This document shows, piece after piece, positions 7,344-16,400 of a stretch of 64,000 nucleotides of DNA. The DNA is from Delftia tsuruhatensis NBRC 16741. GTDB taxonomy: Bacteria; Pseudomonadota; Gammaproteobacteria; Burkholderiales; Burkholderiaceae_C. The notes beneath the pieces were generated by a model. That model had not been told where the DNA came from and made no database searches. It worked only from the letters and a program-made list of their open reading frames with translations. The first letter of the stretch is position 1. Every line of letters starts with the position of its first letter. The position numbers and the translations under genes were made by a program. Where the stretch lies: assembly GCF_001571325.1 (NCBI RefSeq), contig NZ_BCTO01000049.1:1-64000 (forward strand), in the 5' to 3' direction.

Positions 7344-9407
7344 TCAAGCAGCCAGCGCCTCGGCGGGTTCATCCGCCATTACCTCGGCATCCTCCGGGGC
7401 GTCCTGTTCCGGGCCTTCCTCCTGCGCAGCTCCCTGCGAGCCTATGGCCTTGAAGATGGCGGGCATCCAGCCCGTACCATCGGCCAGTCGTTCGGCTTCG
7501 CTGGCAATGTCGGCTTTCTTCAGCTTTGCCAACCGGGTGACGTGCTCGGGCGCGTACTCGCCCACGGCTCGCAGAATCACGGCCTTTGGAACATGCCGGA
7601 AATACCCCTCGGCAGTCGGCTGCCACCACGCGGCCATGTCCAGCCCCACGGCCTGCGCTAGTTCCGCGCCCGGCTGCTGCACCGTGGCACGCGGCGTCAC
7701 CACGTCCACCGTCGAAGCCACGCACACGGCCAGCAGCTTGACCAGTTCGCCTTGCTCCATCGCCAGCAGCGCAGCGAACAGTTCGGCGCTGTCCTCGGGC
7801 AGCTTCTCGCCCCATGCCTGCTGCGCCTCGTGCAGAGCCACAGCAGCAGGCGATTCCGGCCAGTCCGGGGCCATGCCTTCCAGCCTGTCCTGCACCGTGA
7901 GGCGAACCCCCAGCGGCAGATCGTGGCCGTAGTGACTGCCCTGCAAGATGGTTTGCACCATGCCATGCACCAGCGCCGCCAGCGCCACCTGCGGATGCCG
8001 GGCGACTTCGGTTTGCAGCGCGGCGGTGCGGTGGGCGCTCAAGCGTTGGGCCAGCCGGTCGGACATGGCTGCGGCCTTGGGTGCTTCGTCGGCATCTTCG
8101 CCGTCGTCGTCGCCTTCGATTTCCGCGCCGCTAAAACCTTGGCGCAGCTTCTCCAGCGTGCGCAGCGCCTTGGCCTCGGCTTCGCGCAGCAACCCGCGAT
8201 GAATGACGGCTTCGCCGTTGCGGTCGATGGTGACGATGGCACCGGCTGCGGCCTTCACGCTCGCGGCATAGTCCAGCAAGCCATCCTCCAATGCCTGCAA
8301 CTGCTCGCCCAGGCGCTCGCCTTCTTCCTGCAAGGCTTCGGCCTTGTCCTCGTCGTCGGCGTCCATCGCGGCATCAATGGCTTCGGCCACTTCCTGCATC
8401 TTGGCCTGCAACTTCTCGATGCGCTGTGCGTCGCGCTTGCCCGGTGCGCGGCGCTCCCTCGGCGCACGCTGAAAGGCGTGCAGGTCGGCATGGGTCACGC
8501 CCGGCGTGGCATCCACCCATGCCCAGCCCTCGGTGCGGATTGTGTCGGCAATGCTCGCCAGCTTCTGGCGCACCAGCGTTTCCAGCAGAGCGGCATCGTT
8601 GAGGTACACGCCCGCATCGCCTTCCGCGAACAGGTCGCGGCGGATGCCTCCGCCTGCCTGCTCGTAGGTGTCCAACCCGACAAAGCGCACCAGCGGATGC
8701 GATGCCCCAATCTCGCGCTCGGTCAGCCGCTCGCGCAAGTTGGACGGGTTGCGCTGCCACTGTGGCGCATCATAGAACGCGGCCTCCTGCGCGGCGTGGT
8801 CGTCGGTGATGGACAGCGCCATCAACTGATCCAGCGTCACGGCATCGGCGCGATAGTCGGCCATCAGGCGGGGCGAGACATTCGCCAGCTTCAAGCGGCG
8901 CTGCACCACCAGCGGCGTGACGGAGAAATCCGCCGCAATGTCCTCGATGGGCCGGCCCTCGGCCACCAATGCCGCAAACGCTTCAAACTGATCTGCGGGG
9001 TGCATGGCTTCGCGCTGCACGTTTTCGGTGAGGCTGGCCGTGCGGGCCGTGCCATCGGCCACCTGCAGGCAAGGCACCTCCCAATCCTTGGCGATGCGGT
9101 GTTTCTTCGCCAGCAGCTTGAGGGCTGCAAGGCGTCGGCCACCGGCCACCACCTCGTAATGCTCGCCATCAGCGGCGGGAATCACGATCAGGTTTTGCAG
9201 CAGGCCAACGCGCTGGATGCTCGCGGCCAGTTCGGGGATGGACATGCGCGGGGTCTTGCGCACATTGCGGCCCGTGGGGCGCAGCACCAGCCGCGACAGC
9301 GGAACCAGAATCATGTGCTTGCTCGGGTCGGCGGCTTGCAGCACGTTCGCTGCGCTGCTGGCTGCGGTGTGGACGGCGCGGGCTTCGGTAGTGGTAACGG
9401 CGTTCAT
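7344..9407 (-). CDS. ParB/Srx nuclease-domain protein of the ICE backbone
   Basis: A 687-residue protein. The N-terminal ParB/Srx-like domain (residues about 35-135) shows LVLRPTGRNVRKTPRMSIPE, LQNLIVIPA and the hallmark YEVVAGGRRLAALK, then NVQREAMHPADQFEAFAAL and an HTH (IEDIAADFSVTPLVVQRRLKLA). A central coiled-coil-like acidic stretch (RIEKLQAKMQEVAEAIDAAM) and a long C-terminal region follow. This large ParB architecture is typical of plasmids and ICEs and is annotated as chromosome-partition or DNA-binding protein. The start at 9407 has GGAG 7-10 bases upstream. An N-terminal extension in the same frame lacks a start signal. Confidence 0.9.
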   Translation of the reverse strand: MNAVTTTEARAVHTAASSAANVLQAADPSKHMILVPLSRLVLRPTGRNVRKTPRMSIPELAASIQRVGLLQNLIVIPAADGEHYEVVAGGRRLAALKLLAKKHRIAKDWEVPCLQVADGTARTASLTENVQREAMHPADQFEAFAALVAEGRPIEDIAADFSVTPLVVQRRLKLANVSPRLMADYRADAVTLDQLMALSITDDHAAQEAAFYDAPQWQRNPSNLRERLTEREIGASHPLVRFVGLDTYEQAGGGIRRDLFAEGDAGVYLNDAALLETLVRQKLASIADTIRTEGWAWVDATPGVTHADLHAFQRAPRERRAPGKRDAQRIEKLQAKMQEVAEAIDAAMDADDEDKAEALQEEGERLGEQLQALEDGLLDYAASVKAAAGAIVTIDRNGEAVIHRGLLREAEAKALRTLEKLRQGFSGAEIEGDDDGEDADEAPKAAAMSDRLAQRLSAHRTAALQTEVARHPQVALAALVHGMVQTILQGSHYGHDLPLGVRLTVQDRLEGMAPDWPESPAAVALHEAQQAWGEKLPEDSAELFAALLAMEQGELVKLLAVCVASTVDVVTPRATVQQPGAELAQAVGLDMAAWWQPTAEGYFRHVPKAVILRAVGEYAPEHVTRLAKLKKADIASEAERLADGTGWMPAIFKAIGSQGAAQEEGPEQDAPEDAEVMADEPAEALAA

Positions 9408-9471
9408 GGTGAATCTCCAATAAGTGAAACAAGGAAATGGAGGGGAACCGCCCCTCCGGCGGGGGAACGGT

Positions 9472-10296
9472 TCAAGCCTTAAGCTGGCGCATACCATCGG
9501 CCAGCAGCCACAGGGCACGGTTCAGCCGAATGTCGGAATCAATGCCCTGCACGGGGCGGGTCTGCTGCCTGCGTCCGTTGGTGCTGCGCCCGGACAGGCC
9601 GCCTTTGGTGAGGTTTTCTTGAGTGCGGTTGAACACGCTCCACAAGTCCGGGCGGCGGTCGTCGAAGCGGCGCGGCATCAGAATTTGCGATTCGGTGACA
9701 GGCGCTGGCTTGTCCGGGTCGTCGTACTTCAACGCCAGCGCAGCACGGGCGAACACCTCCGATTCGCCATCGTCCAAGGTGATGCCGCGCATCAGGTCGC
9801 GCGATTCCTTCACCCGCTCGAAGCCGCTCAACACCTCATAAGCGCCTTCGATGACGTGCCCGGCCACGTTGCCTTTGTGGGGTACGCGCACATCGGCCAC
9901 GGTGTCACCGCACACCAGCCCATTGCTGCACACGAAGCGGAACATTCCGGCCAGCATCTGGTAGCTGCTCGTGCCGTCATGGGAGTTCAGCAGCACGATT
10001 TCGTTAGCTTCCGCGCCGTTGATCTGGCTGGCATGGCGCAGGCGCAGCATGTGTTTCGTGTGCTCGCGCTTGCCTTCATCGCGCACGCGGGTCTGCGTCA
10101 CCATGAAGGGTTGAAACCCCTCTTTGCGCAGTTCGGTCAGCACGGCGGCGGTGGGGATATAGGCGTACCGCTCGGAACGGCTCTCATGCGGTGCATCCGC
10201 GAAGATGGACGGGGCCACCCTGCGAATCTGGTCATCGGACAGCGGGTAGCCGCTGCGCAGCGCCGGGGAGTGGGAAGCGAAACGGGTTGCAAGCAT
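9472..10296 (-). CDS. DUF932 protein
   Basis: A 274-residue protein starting MLATRFASHSPALRSGYPLS, with the DUF932 blocks YAYIPTAAVLTELRKEGFQP, HMLRLRH and the FVCSNGLVCGDTVADVRVPHKG region. The family is widespread on plasmids, phages and ICEs and its biochemical role is unknown. CAGGAG lies 7 bases before the ATG at 10296. The upstream 260 bp on the minus strand is rich in hairpins and also stays open in frame for 76 codons; I take it as a structured leader. The gene is 64 bp upstream of the ParB-like gene, so both may be one operon. Confidence 0.88.
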   Translation of the reverse strand: MLATRFASHSPALRSGYPLSDDQIRRVAPSIFADAPHESRSERYAYIPTAAVLTELRKEGFQPFMVTQTRVRDEGKREHTKHMLRLRHASQINGAEANEIVLLNSHDGTSSYQMLAGMFRFVCSNGLVCGDTVADVRVPHKGNVAGHVIEGAYEVLSGFERVKESRDLMRGITLDDGESEVFARAALALKYDDPDKPAPVTESQILMPRRFDDRRPDLWSVFNRTQENLTKGGLSGRSTNGRRQQTRPVQGIDSDIRLNRALWLLADGMRQLKA

Positions 10297-10560
10297 GTCG
10301 TTCTCCTGAACAAAAAGGCTGTTGAAGAAAACCGCACACCGGATTCCTAGATTCGGAGCCCAGCCTTTCGGCTGTTCGGTGCGGTCGGCACGAGGAACCC
10401 GGTTGGCCCTGTTGCCACCGTCCTTCCTGAGTTCATCGCCCGCGACGGTCAGGAGCGCGCGGACGGGGGCCGTCAAGGAGACAAGCGCAGGGTTGGTGCG
10501 GCCCGCAGGCGCAGCCGAGGACACGGCCCTGCGCGCCTTGACGGCACACAGCCGCGGGCT
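10297..10560 (-). promoter_or_regulatory. Candidate structured 5' leader of the DUF932 gene
   Basis: On the minus strand an outer stem GCCGTCAAGG / CCTTGACGGC (10536-10545 with 10469-10478) encloses a second stem GCGCAGGG / CCCTGCGC (10485-10492 with 10527-10534), forming a long interrupted hairpin. Nearer the start codon CAGCC-GAAA-GGCTG (10361-10374) is a stem with a GNRA tetraloop, flanked by CACCG / CGGTG. Such compact stems just before a mobile-element gene suggest a cis-acting RNA. No homology test was possible. Confidence 0.4.
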
Positions 10561-11006
10561 ACAGTCGCGGTGAAGGTGATGAAGTCAGGGAAGACGGCTG
10601 GACATGGCAACGGCCGTCCCTACACACCGACCGCACGGCAAGCGAAGCGCGCAGGCCCGAAGCTGGAAGCCGGGCCGGAGGCGTCAGCCGAGCGGAGCGA
10701 GGGAACGATGGAAGCCCGAAGGGGCGAGACGCCGCAGGCGGCTCGATGCGCCACGCGCACGACAGCGCGACCGGCTATCTCCCAGGTGGCCGGGGACGCC
10801 CAGCCTTCAAAGTGGAATGAACAACTGGATCAGGATGAGCAAACGCGAGGCATCGTCGATCTGCGGCTGATGTTGTCTGGCCGATCCGGCGCAGCCGGTT
10901 CGGCGGTCTTTGAGGGGTGCCAAGCATCGCGCGGCGGGGATAGCCCGCAGGGCTTTCCCCTGGAGGCAAGCGAAGCGCGCAGCGCCCCGTCAGGGGCGCG
11001 TAGGCA
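10561..11006. other. Gene-free spacer upstream of DUF932
   Basis: 446 bp containing one copy each of the two intergenic repeat families (10637-10803 and 10879-11025). No conserved frame, promoter or other signal was recognised in the rest. Confidence 0.55.
10637..10803. repeat. ICE intergenic repeat family 2, copy 1
   Basis: Shares an ordered set of blocks with 11895-12042: GGCAAGCG.AGCGCGCAGGCCC, GGGCCGGAGG.GTCAGC, AGCCCG..GGGGCGA, CGCAGG, CACGACAGCG and TGGCCGGG (dots mark differences). A partial relative is visible near 30905-30960. Non-coding, between backbone genes. Confidence 0.6.
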
Positions 11007-11025
11007 TCATGCCGAGTCGTCAGGA
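10879..11025. repeat. ICE intergenic repeat family 1, copy C
   Basis: Opens with CCGATCCGGCGCAGCCGGTTCGG-type hairpin followed by CGGCGGTCTTTGAGGGG, CGCGCGGCGGGGAT and CCCCTGGAGGCAAGCGA, as in copy A (3690-3903), then diverges. Its end overlaps the 3' end of the next gene by about 19 bp, so the true boundary is uncertain. Confidence 0.65.
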
Positions 11026-11285
11026 CGCAGGCTGGATTCCGCAACCGGCATCCACGGCGATGACGAGTCCAGCAGGTATCGCGCACCGCGCGCGTACAGA
11101 CCCGACAGCCCGGTGGGCTGGTAGAACCCGGTGACGCGGCGCCGGAACTGTGCGCCGTACTCGTTGGTGTAGATCACCGCGTCGCCGATCTTGAAGCGCA
11201 AGGGCTGGCCGTTCTCCGGCGCGAACGGCTTGAGCGCATCGTGCTGCGCCGTGATTTCGATGATGTAGTCGTGATGGCTGCTCAT
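11007..11285 (-). CDS. Small ICE backbone protein, unknown function
   Basis: A 92-residue protein (MSSHHDYIIEITAQHDALKP to RPDDSA). It contains a small beta-rich core, PLRFKIGDAVIYTNEYGAQF and RRVTGFYQP, resembling short SH3-like folds, but no family is recognised. AAGGAG lies 9 bases before the ATG at 11285; an in-frame start 33 bases upstream lacks one. It lies 65 bp downstream of the second DUF2958 gene on the same strand, with which it is probably cotranscribed. Confidence 0.7.
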   Translation of the reverse strand: MSSHHDYIIEITAQHDALKPFAPENGQPLRFKIGDAVIYTNEYGAQFRRRVTGFYQPTGLSGLYARGARYLLDSSSPWMPVAESSLRPDDSA

Positions 11286-11350
11286 GGCATTGATCTCCTT
11301 CGATGGTCGAGAAAGCACAAGGAGCGCCTTGCGGCGCTCCCAAGGCCAGG

Positions 11351-11701
11351 TCAGACAGCGATCCGCCCGGCCAAGCGCGCATCGCGCGCATAGGCGCTCA
11401 ACCGCTTCTCGGCGCGGAAAGACAGGTCACGCTCGATCGGCAACCCCAGCCGCCCGCGCACCGCTGCCAGCTCGCCCAGGCTGACCCAGCCGATTTCCGG
11501 CATCCCCAGGCCTAGGTCGCAAAGACCAAAGACGTGGTCGTGGTCGTCGGGATCAATCTCGGTCAGCAGCCAGGTCGCGCCCGCATCGGGCGTGAACAGC
11601 TTGACTACGGGCGCCGGATCGAAGTCCGGGTTCTCCAAGGATGCGCGGCCGTTGGCCAGCAGCAGCGCACGCTGCTCGTCGGTGATGAATGCGTAGTTCA
11701 T
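11351..11701 (-). CDS. DUF2958 protein, copy 2
   Basis: A 116-residue paralogue of the protein at 2822-3169. Shared blocks include ITDEQRALLLANG, PVVKLFTPDAGATWLLTEID, DPDDHDHVFGL and CDLGLGMPEIGWVSLGELAAV. The two copies are roughly half identical by eye, so this is an old duplication or separate acquisition. CAGGAG precedes the ATG at 11701 by 7 bases. Function unknown; it heads a short operon with the 92-residue gene. Confidence 0.88.
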   Translation of the reverse strand: MNYAFITDEQRALLLANGRASLENPDFDPAPVVKLFTPDAGATWLLTEIDPDDHDHVFGLCDLGLGMPEIGWVSLGELAAVRGRLGLPIERDLSFRAEKRLSAYARDARLAGRIAV

Positions 11702-12166
11702 GCTGAACTCCTGAAAGGATGCCGGGCGGAATTGCCCAGCCCCTGCGGGTCACGGCGCAGCGCAAGCCGTCAAGGGGCACGACGGCCGCAGGCCGCAAGC
11801 GCCCATGGCGCGCCGCCCTTTACGGCGCGAACGCCGTGGCACCATGGGGAGACAGCAAGCCGCCACACCCCACCATCCAGCTACACCCGGTCTTGGCAAG
11901 CGCAGCGCGCAGGCCCTGGTCAGCAAGTTGGGCCGGAGGTGTCAGCGATGAGAGCCCGCATGGGGCGAAACCCGCAGGGGTTCAATGCGCAGCACGACAG
12001 CGTGGCCGGCCATGCTCCAGTGGCCGGGATCGCCCTGCATCTGCGGTGAAACAGAAAAACGCCTTGGGTGACGATGCTGATCACCTTGATCAATTTGCAG
12101 GAAGGATGCGACTACGAAACGCGTGCGCGTTCACCGTAGTCGCAGGCTCACATCGTCTGCGGCGCG
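11702..12166. other. Gene-free boundary between ICE backbone and copper cargo
   Basis: 465 bp that separate the second DUF2958 gene from the cus-type cluster. It contains repeat family 2 copy 2 (11895-12042) and palindromic stretches such as GACGGCCGCAGGCCGCAAG near 11780. No gene or clear terminator is visible. This is where accessory DNA joins the backbone. Confidence 0.5.
11895..12042. repeat. ICE intergenic repeat family 2, copy 2
   Basis: Aligns block by block with 10637-10803, both preceded by a CTACAC box. It sits on the backbone side of the junction with the copper operon. Confidence 0.6.
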
Positions 12167-12604
12167 TTATTTGACCGAGGTCACGACGTAGCCGTCACCC
12201 TCTTTCTTGAACCCGACGTGGACTTTCGCGCCCACGGCGAGTTTGTCGTACAGGGCCTTGTCCTTGACGCCAAACGCCATGGTCATCGCGGGCCACCCCA
12301 GGCTCTTGACGGGGCCATGCGCAAGGGTGACCTTGCCCTGGACCGCGTCAAATTCCTTCACCACGGCATCGGCCTCATGGGCCGCGGACTTGGCGGTGCC
12401 TTTGGCGTCCATGCCTTTCATCATGTCCTGGCACTTCTTGGCATCCATGTCCTTCATGTCCATGCCCTTCATCCCCTTCATGTCCATGCACTCCTGCATG
12501 CCCTTACCCTCCATCTTCATGCTGCCCATGTCGCCGGATTGGGCGAAGGTGGCAGCAGAAAACGCCAAGGCGGCGATCAGCGTTGCGGTTGAGACGAGTT
12601 TCAT
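12167..12604 (-). CDS. CusF-like periplasmic copper/silver-binding protein with Met-rich linker
   Basis: A 145-residue secreted protein. Signal peptide residues 1-21 (cleavage after TFA). Residues about 25-75 form a Met/Lys/Asp-rich low-complexity linker with repeated MKGMDMKDMD-type units. The C-terminal domain (about 83-145) is CusF-like: KVTLAHGPVKSLGWPAMTMAF provides the His, Trp and two Met ligands known from CusF. Such proteins carry Cu(I)/Ag(I) to the CusCBA pump. It is the last gene of the minus-strand cus operon, 108 bp after a small orphan. The start is backed by AAAGGA upstream. Confidence 0.88.
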   Translation of the reverse strand: MKLVSTATLIAALAFSAATFAQSGDMGSMKMEGKGMQECMDMKGMKGMDMKDMDAKKCQDMMKGMDAKGTAKSAAHEADAVVKEFDAVQGKVTLAHGPVKSLGWPAMTMAFGVKDKALYDKLAVGAKVHVGFKKEGDGYVVTSVK

Positions 12605-12712
12605 GATGGATTTCCTTTTCTGAGCTTTAAAAATGGGGCCGGCCTTCTGGCAGGCCCCGGATGGAACGCGGCCACTGGGAATGGCCAGCGTTGGAGAGTC
12701 ATGGGCTGGTGC

Positions 12713-13018
12713 TCACGACCCGGGGTTCGTGCATGCCTTGACCTGGGCCTCGTAACGCGCCTTGCGCATCCGGTTTTCTCCAGGCGTCGTTTGGGCACGC
12801 GGGCCGTGATCCAGCGGCAGCACCAGCGGGTCGGTCGGGCAGTTCACCCGCTGACCTGTGGTGCCGTCGACTCGGGTGGTACTGGCCGTTTGCGATGCTG
12901 CTGCCGCCTGTTTGGCTGCGCGTGCCTTCTCGATGGCCTGGAAGTCGGGGCCGGCCAGTGCAGGCAGAGAAGCGCCCAGCGCCAGGGCGGCGATGAGGGG
13001 GAGCAGTGATTTTTTCAT
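12713..13018 (-). CDS. Small secreted protein of the copper operon, unknown
   Basis: A 101-residue protein with a clear signal peptide (MKKSLLPLIAALALGASLPALA) and a mature part rich in Ala, Lys and Arg with two Cys (VNCPTDPLV near residue 61 and VKACTNPGS near the end) that could form a disulphide. No family is recognised. It is located between CusA and CusF in the same direction, so a periplasmic role linked to copper/silver is inferred only from context. Confidence 0.65.
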   Translation of the reverse strand: MKKSLLPLIAALALGASLPALAGPDFQAIEKARAAKQAAAASQTASTTRVDGTTGQRVNCPTDPLVLPLDHGPRAQTTPGENRMRKARYEAQVKACTNPGS

Positions 13019-13071
13019 GATGGTTTTCCAAGGTTGGTTGATCCAAAAAGTCCGAGAGGAGCCTCATCGGA

Positions 13072-13449
13072 TCAATCCAGCCACCGGCAGAACGCTAGGC
13101 GTACAGGCCATCGCAGTCGACCGCCTCCCGCATCAAAGAACCAGGTCGGCGCCGGCGCCACCGTCGCAAGCGCGAGCCAGGCCACCGGAGCCTGCTCTCG
13201 CGCTTCGCATTCGCCGGTGAATGCGTGAGCCGCTGGTGCCGGTGCGATGGCACAAGCCGGGCATACCTGGCAATCGTCGGCGCTGCTGGGCAACGGGCGC
13301 GAGGCCACCATTGCCGTCATCACCGGGCCGGCGTGCTGAATCTCCTGGGCGGAAACGGCAGCGCGTGTCGCTGTGCCCAGCAGCAGCGACAGGCAAAGCA
13401 CCGCCGCACCCCATGCGCGGCCGCCACCGGAGCGTTCAAGTGGCCGCAT
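13072..13449 (-). CDS. Small membrane-anchored or secreted Cys-containing protein of the copper operon
   Basis: A 125-residue protein whose ATG (13449) overlaps the end of cusA by 14 bases, indicating translational coupling. It has an N-terminal signal or anchor (AAVLCLSLLLGTATRA), a DDCQVCPACAIAP cluster with CxxCxxC spacing (a possible metal site) and an Arg/Trp-rich C-terminus. It vaguely resembles DUF2946-type proteins but I cannot confirm this. The role is unknown; context suggests a periplasmic metal-handling accessory. Confidence 0.55.
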   Translation of the reverse strand: MRPLERSGGGRAWGAAVLCLSLLLGTATRAAVSAQEIQHAGPVMTAMVASRPLPSSADDCQVCPACAIAPAPAAHAFTGECEAREQAPVAWLALATVAPAPTWFFDAGGGRLRWPVRLAFCRWLD

Positions 13450-16400
13450 GACGACGCCTCCAGAACATCCGCCGCGATGCCTTGCGCTCGCGCGGCCGCC
13501 GCATCAACAGGTAGGCCGCGGGAATGACGAACATCGACAGCAACGGGGCCGTGACCATCCCTCCCACCATCGGCGCGGCGATGCGCTGCATCACCTCGGA
13601 GCCGGTGCCCGTGCCCCACATGATCGGCAGCAGGCCGGCCAGGATGACGGCCACCGTCATCGCTTTGGGCCGCACGCGCAGCACGGCGCCCTCGCGAATG
13701 GCATTCAGCAGATCGGCCTCGCTGGTCGTGCCGCGGCCGACTCGCTCCTGCCAGGCGTTCTTGAGGTACAGCAGCATGATCACGCCGAATTCGGCGGACA
13801 CGCCAGCCAGTGCGATGAAGCCCACCGCACCCGCGATCGACAGGTTGTAGCCCAGCAGGTACAGCAGCCAGATGCCGCCCACCAGCGCGAATGGGAGCGC
13901 AGCCATGATCAGAAGCGCTTCACCGAACGCGCCGAAGGTCAGGTACAGCAACACGAAGATGATGAGCAGCGTGAAGGGCACCACTACCTTGAGCTTGGCG
14001 GTGGCCCGCTCCAGGAACTCGAACTGTCCCGACCAGGAGATTGAGTAGCCCGGCGGCAGCTTTACCTGCTTGGCCACGGCCTGCTGCATGTCCTGCACCG
14101 CGGAGCGCAGGTCGCGGTCCCGGATGTCGACGTACACCCAGCCCGACAGGCGCGCGTTCTCGCTGCGCAGCATCGGCGGCCCGTCGGCAATGCGGATGTC
14201 GGCCACGTCGGACAGCACCAGGCGCTGGCCGCGCTCGGTCACGACGGGCAGGGAGCGCAGTTTTTCCAGCGAATCGCGCATCTCGCGCGGGTAGCGCAGG
14301 TTGATCGGGAAGCGCTGCAGGCCTTCCACCGTCTCGCCGATGTTCTCGCCGCCCACGGCGGACGAGACCACCGACTGCACGTCGGCGATGTTCAGGCCGT
14401 AGCGGGCCGCATCGTCGCGCCGGATGTTCACATCCACATAGCGCCCACCCGTGAGCCGCTCGGCCAAAGCGCTGCTGACGCCGGGCACGTCCTTGAGCGT
14501 GCGTTCGATCTCTGCGGTGATGCGATCGATGGTTGCTAGGTCGGTGCCCGCGACCTTAACCCCCACAGGGCTCTTGATGCCCGTGGCCAGCATGTCAATG
14601 CGGTTGCGGATCGGCGGCACCCAGATGTTGGACAGGCCCGGCACCTTGACGATGCGGTCAAGTTCCTCGACCAGCTTGTCGGTCGTCATGCCGGCGCGCC
14701 ACTGGTCGCGCGGCTTGAACTGGATCGTCGTCTCGAACATCTCCAGCGGAGCGGGGTCGGTGGCGCTCTCCGCGCGGCCGGCCTTGCCGTAGACGCTCGC
14801 GACCTCCGGCACCGTCTTGATCAGGCGGTCGGTCTGCTGCAGCAGCTCTCCCGCCTTTCCTGCCGACAGTCCCGGCAGCGCCGAAGGCATGTACAGCAGG
14901 TCACCTTCGTCCAGCCGCGGCATGAACTCGCCGCCGATGTGCTGCAGCGGCCACAGGCTGGTGGCCAGCACCACGACCGCCACCACGAGCGTGAGCTTTG
15001 GGGCGCGCAGCACCCTGTCGAGCAGCGGCCGGTAGACCGCGATCAACAGGCGATTGAGTGGATTGTTTTTCTCATCGGGGATGCGGCCACGGATCAGGTA
15101 GCCCATGAGCACCGGAATCAAGGTCACCGACAGGCCGGCCGCAGCCGCCATGGCGTAGGTCTTGGTGAACGCCAGCGGCGAGAACAGGCGTCCCTCCTGC
15201 GCTTCCAGCGTGAACACAGGCACGAAGGACAGCGTGATGATCAGCAGCGAGAAAAACAACGCCGGCCCCACCTCCGCCGCCGAGTCACCGATGACCCGCC
15301 ACCGGGCCGGCCCTTCGAGCACCTCGCCGGGGTGCTCATGGCTCCAGTGCTCCAGATGCTTGTGGGCGTTCTCGATCATCACCACCGCCGCGTCGACCAT
15401 CGCACCGATGGCGATCGCGATACCCCCCAGCGACATGATGTTGGCGTTGACGCCCTGGTAGTGCATCACGATGAACGCCGCCAGGATGCCCAGGGGCAGA
15501 GAGATGATCGCGACCAGCGCCGAGCGCAGGTGGAACAGGAAGATGAAGCAGACCACCGCGACGACGATGAACTCCTCGATCAGCTTGTGCGTGAGGTTGT
15601 CGACCGCGCGTTCGATCAGCCCGGAGCGGTCGTACACCGGCACGATCTCCACGCCCCGCGGCAAGCTGGACGCCAGGCCCTTGAGCTTGTCCTTGACCGC
15701 GGCAATGGTCTGCAGCGCGTTCTTGCCTGAGCGCATGACGATCACGCCGCCGACGGCTTCGCCCTCGCCATTGAGTTCGCCGATACCGCGGCGCATCTCC
15801 GGACCGATCTGCACCCGGGCCACGTCGCCCAGGCGCACTGATACGCCGGCGGCTGTCGTCATCAGCGGCACCTTCCTAAAATCCTCAAGACTCCCCAGGT
15901 AGCCCGAGGCGCGCACCATGTATTCGGCCTCGCCGAGTTCGAGCACCGAGCCGCCGGTCTCCTGGTTCGCGCGCTGGATCGCCTCCACGACCTTGGTGTG
16001 CGGGATGCCGTAGGCCGCGAGCTTGTCCGGATCAAGCACGATCTGGTACTGGCGCACCATGCCGCCTACCGAGGCAACCTCGGCCACGTCGGGCACGGTC
16101 TTGAGCTCGTACTTGAGGAACCAGTCCTGCAGGGCGCGCAGTTGCGAGATGTCCATCTTGCCGCTGCGGTCGACCAGTGCGTACTCGTAGATCCAGCCCA
16201 CGCCGGAAGCGTCCGGACCGAGCGAGGCCTTAGCCTGGGCCGGCAACCTCGACTGCACCTGGTTGAGGTATTCGAGGACGCGGGAGCGCGCCCAATATTG
16301 GTCGGTCCCGTCCTCGAACAGCACGTAGACGAAGGAGTCGCCAAAGAACGAGTAGCCGCGCACCGCCTTTGCGCCCGGCACCGAGAGCATCGTCGTCGTC

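Noticed and set aside
7752..9482. 576-codon plus-strand open frame opposite the ParB-like gene
   Set aside because: Antisense shadow of a clear ParB/Srx protein. No ribosome-binding site or family motif.
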